Position numbers and translations under genes: made by a program. Below are positions 27,276 through 34,826 of a DNA stretch of 64,000 nt, one piece after another; positions within the stretch are counted from its first letter, which is position 1, and each line of letters begins with the position of its first letter. The notes below the pieces were generated by a model that was not told the origin of the DNA, made no database searches, and saw nothing but the letters and a program-made list of their open reading frames with translations. The DNA is from Streptomyces maremycinicus (GTDB lineage: Bacteria > Actinomycetota > Actinomycetes > Streptomycetales > Streptomycetaceae), in NCBI RefSeq assembly GCF_001184025.1, contig NZ_BBYG01000010.1, positions 603,554 through 667,553 on the forward strand. The letters run 5' to 3'.

Positions 27276-28380
27276 GCGGATCCCCAAGGGGGCCGTCGTG
27301 CTCCTGGCCGCGCTCCTGCTGTGCGCGCCGCCCTTCTACCTGGACGCCTTCTGGCTGCGCATCGGTCTGTTCTCGATGGCCGCCGCCATCGGCGCCGTCG
27401 GCCTCGGCCTGCTCACCGGCACCGCCGGCCAGCTCTCCCTGGGCCACGCCTTCTTCCTCGCCGTGGGCGCCTACGGCTACACCTGGCTGGCCGGAGAACC
27501 CGGCCCGGGCCTGCCGACCGGGCTCGCCGCCCTCCTCGCCGTGCTGCTCGCCGGGGCGGCCGGCGGACTGTTCAGTCCCGTCGCCGGGCGGGTGCGCGGC
27601 ATCTACCTGGGCGTCGCCACCCTCGCCCTGGTCTTCCTGGGCCACCACGTGCTCCTCACCGCCGACTCCGTCACCGGCGGGTTCAACGGCCGCTCCGTGC
27701 CCCCGCTGAGCATCGGCGGGTTCTCCTTCACCGACGACGACCCGGGACTCGTCCTGCTCGGCGTGCCGTTCGGCGCCGAGGAACGGCTGTGGTTCCTCGG
27801 CCTCGCCCTGCTGGCCGGCACCTGGTGGACCGCCCGCGGCCTGCTGCGCGGACGACCCGGGCGCGCCCTGGCGGCCCTGCGCGACAGCGAGACGGCGGCC
27901 GCGGTGATGGGCGTCGACATCGCCCGCCACCGCTCGGCGGCCTTCGTGGTGTCGTCGATGTACGCCGGCCTCGCCGGGGTACTGCTCGCGCTGGCCTTCC
28001 GCCGGGTCGTCCCCGACTACTTCGGCCTGGCCCTCTCGGTCGACTACCTCGCGATGATCGTGATCGGCGGCCTCGGCTCGGTGGCCGGAGCCGCCGCGGG
28101 CGCCGTCTTCGTCACCGCGCTGCCCCTGCTGATGACCCGTTACGCCGACCAGCTGCCGCTGGTGACCGCCCCCGGCACCACCGACGGCGGAGTGGGCCCG
28201 ACCGAGGCGGCCCGCTACCTCTACGGCGCGGCGATCGTCCTCATCCTGCTGTACGCCCCCGACGGACTGCGCGGCCTCGTCCGCCGCGTCCGCACCCGTC
28301 TGCGCCCCGCCCCGCCGGCCCCGGCGCCCGCGACCCGTCCATCCGCCTCCGCCCTCCGAACCAAGGAGCCCACCCCGTGA
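27268..28380 (+). CDS. livM: branched-chain amino-acid ABC transporter permease (LivM type)
   Basis: This 370-residue permease has about ten helices. It has the LivM features GLLTGTAGQLSLGHAFFLAVGAY and VDYLAMIVIGGLGSVAGAAAG, the coupling helix. The C-terminal tail after residue 335 is basic and Pro/Ala-rich. It overlaps livH by eight bases at its start, and its stop overlaps the GTG of the binding protein by four bases (GTGA). It pairs with LivH to form the translocation pore. Confidence 0.92.
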   Translation: MSERIPKGAVVLLAALLLCAPPFYLDAFWLRIGLFSMAAAIGAVGLGLLTGTAGQLSLGHAFFLAVGAYGYTWLAGEPGPGLPTGLAALLAVLLAGAAGGLFSPVAGRVRGIYLGVATLALVFLGHHVLLTADSVTGGFNGRSVPPLSIGGFSFTDDDPGLVLLGVPFGAEERLWFLGLALLAGTWWTARGLLRGRPGRALAALRDSETAAAVMGVDIARHRSAAFVVSSMYAGLAGVLLALAFRRVVPDYFGLALSVDYLAMIVIGGLGSVAGAAAGAVFVTALPLLMTRYADQLPLVTAPGTTDGGVGPTEAARYLYGAAIVLILLYAPDGLRGLVRRVRTRLRPAPPAPAPATRPSASALRTKEPTP

Positions 28381-29654
28381 ACCGCACGCACCACAGACAC
28401 CGCGTCCCCGGAACCCTTCTCGCCGCCGCGCTCGCGGCCCTGCTCGTCGCGGCCACCGGATGCAGCTCCAAGGCGGACGGCGACAGCGGCTCCGACAGCG
28501 CCGACGGCGTCAAGTCCGGCCCGGGGGTGACCGAGAAGACCATCAGGCTCGGTGCCCTCACCGACCTGACCGGCCCCTACGCCACCCTCGGCAAGAGCAT
28601 CGTGCAGGCCCAGCAGATGTGGGCCGACGAGACCAACGCGGCCGGCGGCATCTGCGACCGCAAGGTCGAGATCGTCGTCAAGGACCACGGCTACGACGTG
28701 CAGAAGGCGGTCACCGCCTACGCCGACCTCTCCCCGGACGTCGTCGCGCTGCCGCAGGTCATCGGCTCCCCCGTCGTCGCGGCCCTCCTCGACGACATCG
28801 AGAGCGACCACCTGCTCACCTTCCCGCAGGCCTGGGCCGCCTCCCTGCTCGGCAAGGACTCCGTCCAGGTCATGGGCACCACCTACGACGTCGACATGAT
28901 CACGGCCGTCGACTTCCTCACCCGTACCAAGGGCCTCGCCAAGGGCGACTCCATCGGCCATGTCTACTTCGAGGGCGACTACGGCGCCAACGCCCTGGAG
29001 GGCTCGACCTGGGCGGCCGAGAAGGCCGGACTGAAGATCGTCCCGCAGAAGATCAAGGCGACGGACACGGACCTGACCGCCCAGGTGTCGGCGTTGAGCA
29101 AGGCGGGCGTGAAGGCCGTCCTGATCAGCGCGGGCCCGGCCCAGACGGCCTCCCTGGTCGGCGTCGCCGCCTCCCGCGGACTGAAGGTGCCCGTCGTCAG
29201 CAGCGCGCCCGGCTTCGCGCCCCAGCTGCTGAAGACGCCCGCGGCGCCGGCCCTGCTGGGCCTGCTGAACGTGGTCAGCGCGGCGCCCGCCGTCAGCGCG
29301 GACCTGCCCGGTGTGCAGAAGATGGTGGCCGCGTACGGGAAGAAGTACCCGTCCTCCCCGGTGGACTCCGGGGTGCTGTCCGGATACAACGCGGCCCAAC
29401 TGCTGGGCGCCGACCTCAAGAAGGCCTGCGCGGCCGGCAGCCTCGCCCGGGAGGACGTGGTGAAGGCGCACCGTGCGCAGAAGAGCGTCGACACCGGACT
29501 CGGCTCCCCGCAGAACTTCTCCGACGTGTCCCGCCCCGCCTCCCTGTCGACCTACGTGCTCAAGCCGGACGCGAAGGCGGTCGGCGGCCTGGTGGGAGTG
29601 GAGGACGCGCACGAGGCGCCGGGGGTGACGGAGTACCTGGCGGGCCGCTCCTGA
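28377..29654 (+). CDS. livK: branched-chain amino-acid ABC transporter substrate-binding lipoprotein
   Basis: This 425-residue lipoprotein has a signal peptide with a lipobox ending at the Cys of AATGC (about residue 28), then a Ser/Gly/Asp linker, then a periplasmic-binding-protein type I fold (Leu/Ile/Val-binding family): KTIRLGALTDLTGPYATLG begins the first domain, and GHVYFEGDYGANALEG and SGYNAAQLLGADLKKAC lie further on. GTG at 28377 has AAGGAG upstream. It is the last gene of the transporter. Relatives bind hydrophobic amino acids, amides, urea or aromatic acids, so the true ligand is open. Confidence 0.9.
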   Translation: MNRTHHRHRVPGTLLAAALAALLVAATGCSSKADGDSGSDSADGVKSGPGVTEKTIRLGALTDLTGPYATLGKSIVQAQQMWADETNAAGGICDRKVEIVVKDHGYDVQKAVTAYADLSPDVVALPQVIGSPVVAALLDDIESDHLLTFPQAWAASLLGKDSVQVMGTTYDVDMITAVDFLTRTKGLAKGDSIGHVYFEGDYGANALEGSTWAAEKAGLKIVPQKIKATDTDLTAQVSALSKAGVKAVLISAGPAQTASLVGVAASRGLKVPVVSSAPGFAPQLLKTPAAPALLGLLNVVSAAPAVSADLPGVQKMVAAYGKKYPSSPVDSGVLSGYNAAQLLGADLKKACAAGSLAREDVVKAHRAQKSVDTGLGSPQNFSDVSRPASLSTYVLKPDAKAVGGLVGVEDAHEAPGVTEYLAGRS

Positions 29655-29750
29655 CCCGCACCGCGCCGATTCAGCGGCCGTGCTGCTGAATGCGTTCGCT
29701 TATCTCCATTGGACCCGCGGGTGACGGCGGGGTCAGGCTGGAGGACGTCC

Positions 29751-29779
29751 GGTGCACCGCGATCACCTCCCGGTGCACC
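29751..29779. promoter_or_regulatory. two palindromic boxes, two helical turns apart, upstream of the aldo/keto reductase
   Basis: CGGTGCACCG occurs at 29750-29759 and again at 29771-29780, both perfect palindromes with centres 21 bp apart. They lie about 45-75 bases before the start at 29825. The phasing places both on one face of the helix, as for a dimeric repressor binding twice. Confidence 0.45.
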
Positions 29780-29824
29780 GGACTTCGCCCTGCCCGCCCG
29801 CATCCGAGAAGAGGTCGCGAGCCC

Positions 29825-30685
29825 ATGCGGACCCGACGTATCGGTGACCTGGACATCAGCGCGATCGGCCTGGGCGCCATGCCCATGTCGATCGAAGGAC
29901 GACCCGACGAGGCCCGGTCCCTCGCCACGATCCACGCCGCGCTGGACGCGGGCGTCACCCTGATCGACACCGCGGACGCCTACCACCTGCACGCCGACGA
30001 GGTCGGCCACAACGAGACCCTCATCGCCAAGGCCCTCGCCGGCCACGCCCGGGGACGCGACGTCCTGGTCGCCACCAAGGGCGGCCATCTGCGCCCCGGC
30101 GACGGGAGCTGGACCCTGGACGGCAGCCCCGCCCACCTCAAGGCGGCCTGCGAGGCGTCGCTGCGCCGGCTCGGCGTGGACGCCATCGGGCTCTACCAGT
30201 TCCACCGCCCCGACCCGCGGATCCCCTACGAGGACTCCGTCGGGGCCCTACGCGAGCTGCTGGACGAGGGCAAGATCCGCGCCGCCGGCATCTCCAACGC
30301 GAACCCCGAGCAGATCACGCTGGCGAACGACATCCTCGGCGGACGCCTGACCGCCGTGCAGAACCAGTTCTCCCCGGCCTTCCGCTCCAGCGAGCCCGAA
30401 CTGCGGCTGTGCGACGAGCTCGGCATCGCCTTCCTGCCGTGGAGCCCGCTCGGCGGCATCTCCCGCGCCCGCGAACTCGGCTCCTCCTACGCGCCGTTCG
30501 CCCATGTCGCCGAGGCGCACGGGGTCAGCCCGCAACGGGTGTGCCTCGCGTGGATGCTCGCCCTGTCCCCGGTCGTGGTGCCCATCCCCGGCGCGAGCCG
30601 GCCGGAGACGATCCTCGACTCCCTCGCCGCGACCGAGCTCGTCCTCACCGCGGAGGAACTCGCCGAGCTGGACGCCGCCGTCTGA
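29825..30685 (+). CDS. aldo/keto reductase
   Basis: This 286-residue (alpha/beta)8-barrel NADPH oxidoreductase shows the catalytic tetrad: Asp and Tyr in DTADAY, Lys in VATKGGH, and His in YQFHRPD. The cofactor-binding end VVPIPGASRPETILDSL is also present. ATG at 29825 gives a normal N-terminus (RIGDLDISAIGLGAMPMS); a longer frame from 29690 lacks a ribosome site. Two palindromic boxes upstream suggest a dedicated regulator. It lies 170 bases after livK with a weak ATTCAGC/GCTGAAT hairpin between, so it is probably its own unit. The substrate is not predictable. Confidence 0.9.
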   Translation: MRTRRIGDLDISAIGLGAMPMSIEGRPDEARSLATIHAALDAGVTLIDTADAYHLHADEVGHNETLIAKALAGHARGRDVLVATKGGHLRPGDGSWTLDGSPAHLKAACEASLRRLGVDAIGLYQFHRPDPRIPYEDSVGALRELLDEGKIRAAGISNANPEQITLANDILGGRLTAVQNQFSPAFRSSEPELRLCDELGIAFLPWSPLGGISRARELGSSYAPFAHVAEAHGVSPQRVCLAWMLALSPVVVPIPGASRPETILDSLAATELVLTAEELAELDAAV

Positions 30686-30711
30686 CACGACCACCGGGAG
30701 GACCGCCGTCC

Positions 30712-32481
30712 ATGGCGTCGTCGTACGAAAGACCGCTCGACCACCGTTACCGGGGCGAGCACCCGATCCGCACCCTCGCCTACCTGCTGCGCGCCGACCG
30801 GCGCAGCCTCGTCGCCGCGGTCTTCGTCTTCACCGTCAAACACAGCCCGGTGTGGCTGCTGCCGCTGATCACCGCGTCCCTCATCGACACCGTGGTCCAG
30901 CACCAGCCGATCGCCAGGCTCTGGACCAGCACCGGCGTCATCCTGTTCATCCTGCTGGTCAACTACCCCCTGCACCTGCTCTACGTCCGGCTGCTCTACG
31001 GCAGCGTCCGCCGCATGGGCACCACCCTGCGGTCCGCGCTGTGCACCCGCATGCAGCAGCTGTCCATCGGCTACCACTCCCGGGTCAGCGCCGGCGTGCT
31101 CCAGGCCAAGGTGGTGCGGGACGTGGAGACCGTGGAGCAGATGGTGCAGCAGACCGCCGAACAGGGGCTCGGCGCACTGACCGTGCTCACCGGCGGACTC
31201 GTCATCATCGCCGTGCGCACCCCCGAGTTCGTGCCCGTCTTCCTCGTCGTGGTACCCGTCGCCGCCGTCCTCGTGGACCGCCTCAGAGCCCGGCTGCGCA
31301 CCCACAACGAGGACTTCCGGCACGAGGTGGAGACGCTCTCCTCACGCGTCACCGAGATGACCCGCCTCATCCCGGTCACCCGTGCCCACGGGCTCGAGGG
31401 CAAGGCGCTGCGCCGCATGGACGGCACCCTGAGCCGGCTCCTCACCTCCGGGATGCGCCTGGACCTGCTCAACGGCCGCTTCGGCTCGCTGGCCTGGGTG
31501 CTGCTCAACGTGATCGGCGTGCTCGTGCTCACCGGCGCCGCGCTCATCTCGTACTACGGCGTCTGGGGAGTCACCGCCGGTGACGTCGTCATGCTGAGCG
31601 CCTTCCTTACCACCCTCACCAACTCCACCACCACCCTCACCGGGCTGGCCCCGGTCATCACCAAGGGCCTGGAGTCGGTGCGTTCGGTCGGCGAGGTCCT
31701 CCAGGCGCCCGAACTGGAGGACAACGAGGGCAAGTCCGAACTCACCGCGCTGCACGGCTCCGTGACCTTCGAGGACGTCGGCTACGCGTACGACAGCGGC
31801 AGCCCGGCGGTACGCGACTTCACCCTCGCCGTCACACCGGGGGAGACGGTCGCCCTGGTAGGGGCCTCCGGCGCGGGCAAGTCCACGGTGCTCAGCCTCG
31901 TGATCGGCTTCATCCGGCCGACCTCCGGCCGGGTGCTGCTCGACGGCACCGACATGAACACGCTCGACCTGCGCACCTACCGGCGGTTCGTGTCGGTGGT
32001 GCCGCAGGAGTCGATCCTCTTCGACGGCACGATCCGCGAGAACGTCGCCTACGGCATGGAGGACGAGGCCGACGAGGAGACGGTACGCACGGCCCTGCGC
32101 GACGCCAACGCGCTGGAGTTCGTCGAACGGCTCCCGGACGGGCTGAACACCCTCGTCGGCGAGCGCGGGGCCCGGCTGTCGGGCGGCCAGAAGCAGCGGC
32201 TGGCCATCGCCCGCGCCCTGATCCGGGACCCCAAGGTGCTGGTCCTGGACGAGGCGACGTCCGCGCTCGACACCCGTTCCGAGGCGCTCGTCCAGCAGGC
32301 CCTCGCCCGGCTGCTGCGGGGCCGCACCACCTTCGTGGTGGCGCACCGGCTGTCCACCGTGCGCGGCGCGGACCGGATCGTGGTGATGGGGGAGGGGCGG
32401 ATCCTGGAGACCGGCACGCACGACGAACTCCTGCGCCGGGGCGGGGCGTACACGGAGCTGCACAGCGGGCAGGTCGCCTGA
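30712..32481 (+). CDS. ABC-type exporter half-transporter (fused membrane and ATPase domains)
   Basis: This 589-residue protein has six membrane helices (about residues 40-300) of the type-I exporter fold and a C-terminal ATPase domain: Walker A GASGAGKST, Q-loop VVPQESILFDGTIRENVAYG, signature LSGGQKQR, Walker B VLVLDEAT and switch His in VVAHRLSTV. It would act as a homodimer exporting a lipid, drug or peptide. ATG at 30712 is preceded by GGGAGG; it starts 26 bases after the aldo/keto reductase stop and may be cotranscribed with it. The graspetide locus lies 415 bases downstream on the other strand, so an export role for that peptide is conceivable but unsupported. Confidence 0.9.
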   Translation: MASSYERPLDHRYRGEHPIRTLAYLLRADRRSLVAAVFVFTVKHSPVWLLPLITASLIDTVVQHQPIARLWTSTGVILFILLVNYPLHLLYVRLLYGSVRRMGTTLRSALCTRMQQLSIGYHSRVSAGVLQAKVVRDVETVEQMVQQTAEQGLGALTVLTGGLVIIAVRTPEFVPVFLVVVPVAAVLVDRLRARLRTHNEDFRHEVETLSSRVTEMTRLIPVTRAHGLEGKALRRMDGTLSRLLTSGMRLDLLNGRFGSLAWVLLNVIGVLVLTGAALISYYGVWGVTAGDVVMLSAFLTTLTNSTTTLTGLAPVITKGLESVRSVGEVLQAPELEDNEGKSELTALHGSVTFEDVGYAYDSGSPAVRDFTLAVTPGETVALVGASGAGKSTVLSLVIGFIRPTSGRVLLDGTDMNTLDLRTYRRFVSVVPQESILFDGTIRENVAYGMEDEADEETVRTALRDANALEFVERLPDGLNTLVGERGARLSGGQKQRLAIARALIRDPKVLVLDEATSALDTRSEALVQQALARLLRGRTTFVVAHRLSTVRGADRIVVMGEGRILETGTHDELLRRGGAYTELHSGQVA

Positions 32482-32586
32482 GGGCGGATGGCCGGATCAT
32501 GACCCCGGCGGGTGACATTCCCGCTCGGCGTGCATGATTCGCCCAGGTCCGGGCACACGCAGCGCAAACAGGAGAGAGGGGCGCTC

Positions 32587-32832
32587 GTGATCGTTCCGGA
32601 CCCGAAGGTCGCCAGGACGTTGCTGACCCGGTACGCGACGCTGAGGATCGCTCAGGCGGAGTGGGACAGGCCGCAGACGGCTCGTGAACTGAAGGACGTG
32701 ACGTACACCTTGTGCGTGCTGATGGGCACGTCGGACGTCCGCGAGGCGGTCGCCGCGGCGGACGCCCTGCTCGAGTCCGCGGCGGCCGTGCCGGCGCGCG
32801 ACCCGGACAGCGGACTGTCCCTGGCCGTCTGA
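32587..32832 (+). CDS. DUF5133 family small protein
   Basis: This 81-residue protein matches the Streptomyces DUF5133 pattern: VARTLLTRYATLRIAQAE, then DVTYTLCVLMGTSDVREAVAAAD. It is predicted to be all-helical and soluble, and its function is unknown. GTG at 32587 is preceded by GAGAGGGG; in-frame bases back to 32512 have no ribosome site. Members occur in many copies per Streptomyces genome. It is followed by a hairpin and then by the opposing graspetide operon. Confidence 0.8.
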   Translation: MIVPDPKVARTLLTRYATLRIAQAEWDRPQTARELKDVTYTLCVLMGTSDVREAVAAADALLESAAAVPARDPDSGLSLAV

Positions 32833-32840
32833 GGGCGGCC

Positions 32841-32860
32841 CCGCGCCGTACCCGGCGCGG
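32841..32860. terminator. hairpin between DUF5133 and graspetide genes
   Basis: CCGCGCCG (32841-32848) and CGGCGCGG (32853-32860) pair as an 8-bp all-GC stem with a TACC loop, eight bases after the DUF5133 stop. Confidence 0.6.
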
Positions 32861-32896
32861 CGGTGCGCCCGGCGGCGCCCGCCGTGCCCGGACGTC

Positions 32897-33883
32897 TCAC
32901 GAGGCGGTGGAACCGCACCTGTCGGCCTGCCGGGCGGCGCGCTCCGGGGACGGCCCGGCCAGCCACTGCGCGATGGTGCGCGCGATCGGCTGCCCGGTGT
33001 CCACCTCCACGAAGCCGAACTGGCCCGACTGGTTGCACTCCAGGAACCACCAGGTGCCGTCCGCGTCCTCCGCGAAGTCGAATGCCCCGTAGGCCAGTTC
33101 AGCCTCCCGCAGATATCTCAGCACGGCTTCGGCCAGGCGCGGCGGGACGTCGACGGGACGCCACGGCGTGGTCGAGGGCGAGTAGCGCACGTCGACCACG
33201 TCGGGGTCGCCGCCGGGGGCCGTCTCCTTGCGGGCGGCCAGGATGCGGTCGCCGACCGCGGTCAGCCGTATGTCGGCCCGTTTGGCCACCCGGCGCTGGA
33301 GCAGCGTCGGACCGTAGGCGACGGCGGCGAAGTCCGCGCCCGGCGGGACCCGGGTGGTGGGCACGGCGCGGGGCGGGTCCTGCGGATGGGCTCCGGACAC
33401 CGGCTTGACCACCAGGTCCGGATAGCGGTCCGCGAACTCGCGGGCCGCCTGCGGGAACGTGGTGACGATCGTGGCCGGCACGGGCAGCCCGCTGAGCTGC
33501 GCGAGCCGTAGCTGCCACGGCTTGTGCCGGGCGCGCTGGGACGCGTCCGGGTGGTTCATCCAGCGTGCCCCGGTGCCGCGGAGCATGCCGTACAGCGCCT
33601 GTGAGGCCTCCTCCGTGAGCCACGCGGACGGCTGGGCCGCCCGGGCCGCGGCCGCGCCGGGCCGCCGGACCCACACCGACCGCAGCCCCTCGAGGCTCAC
33701 CAGCCGTCCGGCGGACGACAGGTGGCCCCGGAAGGTACCGTGCACGAACTCGCCGGAGAGCGCGACGGAGTGGGTCAGGTCGGCCGGGTCCAGCCGGACG
33801 ACGGGGACGCCCGCGGCGTTCAGGTGCACGACCACCATGTCCGCCGTGACGTCCTCTTCACAGGTAAGGATGAGCACGGTCAT
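32897..33883 (-). CDS. tgmB: ATP-grasp peptide-modifying ligase (graspetide maturase, TgmB-like)
   Basis: This 328-residue ATP-grasp enzyme resembles the MvdC/MvdD and TgmB group that form ester or amide crosslinks between side chains of a precursor peptide. The N-terminal MTVLILTCEEDVTADMVVVHL is the pre-ATP-grasp domain, DLVVKPVSGAH is the ATP-binding Lys strand, and YGAFDFAEDADGTWWFLECNQSGQF supplies the Mg-binding Glu and Asn with the family-typical NQSGQFGFVE end. It begins 16 bases after the precursor gene, so the two form an operon. No PIMT-type methyltransferase, protease or transporter gene directly follows, making this a minimal locus. Confidence 0.88.
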   Translation of the reverse strand: MTVLILTCEEDVTADMVVVHLNAAGVPVVRLDPADLTHSVALSGEFVHGTFRGHLSSAGRLVSLEGLRSVWVRRPGAAAARAAQPSAWLTEEASQALYGMLRGTGARWMNHPDASQRARHKPWQLRLAQLSGLPVPATIVTTFPQAAREFADRYPDLVVKPVSGAHPQDPPRAVPTTRVPPGADFAAVAYGPTLLQRRVAKRADIRLTAVGDRILAARKETAPGGDPDVVDVRYSPSTTPWRPVDVPPRLAEAVLRYLREAELAYGAFDFAEDADGTWWFLECNQSGQFGFVEVDTGQPIARTIAQWLAGPSPERAARQADRCGSTAS

Positions 33884-33899
33884 TTTCGTCGGCCCGTGT

Positions 33900-34091
33900 T
33901 CAGTCGTCGAAGTGGGTCTTGGAGCCCGCCGTGGAGGTCGTGGTCCCGAGTTCTCTCAGCAGCGCGTGGTCGCGGGCGGCGATCCGGCCGTCGAGAGTGA
34001 CGTTCAACTGCATTCCGGGGTCATAGGCGTACGGAGTGCTGAACTCCAACTCGGCCGCAGGGCGTGCGTAGTTGAGCGTGAACGGTTGCAT
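33900..34091 (-). CDS. tgmA: graspetide precursor peptide (TgmA-like)
   Basis: This 63-residue peptide matches the ATP-grasp-modified RiPP precursor family: the N-terminal MQPFTLNYARPAAELEF contains the PF-x-L-x-x-AR leader motif, and the centre reads YAYDPGMQLNVTLDGR. The C-terminal core (residues 50-63) is Thr/Ser-rich (TTTSTAGSKTH) and ends FDD. Thr, Ser and Lys side chains could be joined to the two terminal Asp residues as ester or amide links. Each link loses one water, so at most two from this core. ATG at 34091 has GAGGGAG upstream. The gene is directly upstream of the ATP-grasp ligase. Confidence 0.88.
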   Translation of the reverse strand: MQPFTLNYARPAAELEFSTPYAYDPGMQLNVTLDGRIAARDHALLRELGTTTSTAGSKTHFDD

Positions 34092-34191
34092 CGTCTCTCC
34101 CTCGTCGGTACTGCCTCGATCAAGCGGTGCCGCTGTGCGACGTCACTCGGGCCCGCTGCTTGGTGCTGGATAGGTGCGTCCTTCAGTCACT

Positions 34192-34220
34192 TATACGAAT
34201 CGAACGGGTGGTTGGTTTCC
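34192..34220 (-). promoter_or_regulatory. ECF-sigma-like promoter candidate for the graspetide operon
   Basis: Reading leftward, GGAAAC (34220-34215), a 17-base spacer and CGTATA (34197-34192) resemble the GGAAC/CGT pattern of extracytoplasmic-function sigma promoters. It would give a leader of about 95 bases. The patch 34180-34230 is the AT-richest near the locus. Confidence 0.3.
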
Positions 34221-34314
34221 TTACTCTCCGTGATCATCGCGGGGTTGGGCACCGAACAGGGCGCGGAGCAGGGGAGATCGGGTCGAGCAGGGGTGAAAAC
34301 CTCTTCCCGGACGG

Positions 34315-34599
34315 TCAGTCGGGGAGGCGTGCGGGGTAACCGGGAGTACGGCGCAGGGAACGCAGAGCCAGCAGGAGGACGCCGATGTCGTCGAGGTAGA
34401 CGGGGTCCGGCAGTACGTCGGTGGGCAGCACGAAGTACAGGACCGCGCCCCAGAACACCCAGCGCGGCCCGGTGGGGAGTCCGGCTCGTCTCAGGCCCCG
34501 GCGGGCGCGGACCAGGCGCACGAACAGGACGGCGGCCAGGGCGAACACGGCCGCGGCCGCCAGTGCCGCGACGACGACGAGCGTGGTTGGCGCATCCAC
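34315..34599 (-). CDS. DUF1232 (YkvA-like) small membrane protein
   Basis: This 94-residue protein has an N-terminal hydrophobic helix (VVVAALAAAAVFALAAVLFV), a basic loop (RLVRARRGLRR), and the DUF1232 hallmark WVFWGAVLYFVLPTDVLPDPVYLDDIGVL, where the PxDxxPD motif sits after a helix. Function of the family is unknown. GTG at 34599 is chosen because GGAGGG lies just upstream; an ATG at 34611 would add four residues but has no ribosome site. Transcribed towards the graspetide operon, 223 bases away. Confidence 0.78.
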   Translation of the reverse strand: MDAPTTLVVVAALAAAAVFALAAVLFVRLVRARRGLRRAGLPTGPRWVFWGAVLYFVLPTDVLPDPVYLDDIGVLLLALRSLRRTPGYPARLPD

Positions 34600-34826
34600 G
34601 GGCCCTCCCATATGGTCCGTCGCGCGGCGTCTGCTCTTACTCGGTTTCCCCGCTTTCGGTCTCCGGATGCCCGATTCCGGCGGGATTACCGCATCGGACG
34701 CGGCTCACACGACTGCCGCGTCCGAGTGGCGCGGTGCGCGGGACGGCCCCTGTAATGGGCAGGGTCACGTCGCGTGTCGCATCTCGGGGGTGCAGGGGCG
34801 ACCGCACCCTCCAGAGAGAGCTCAGC

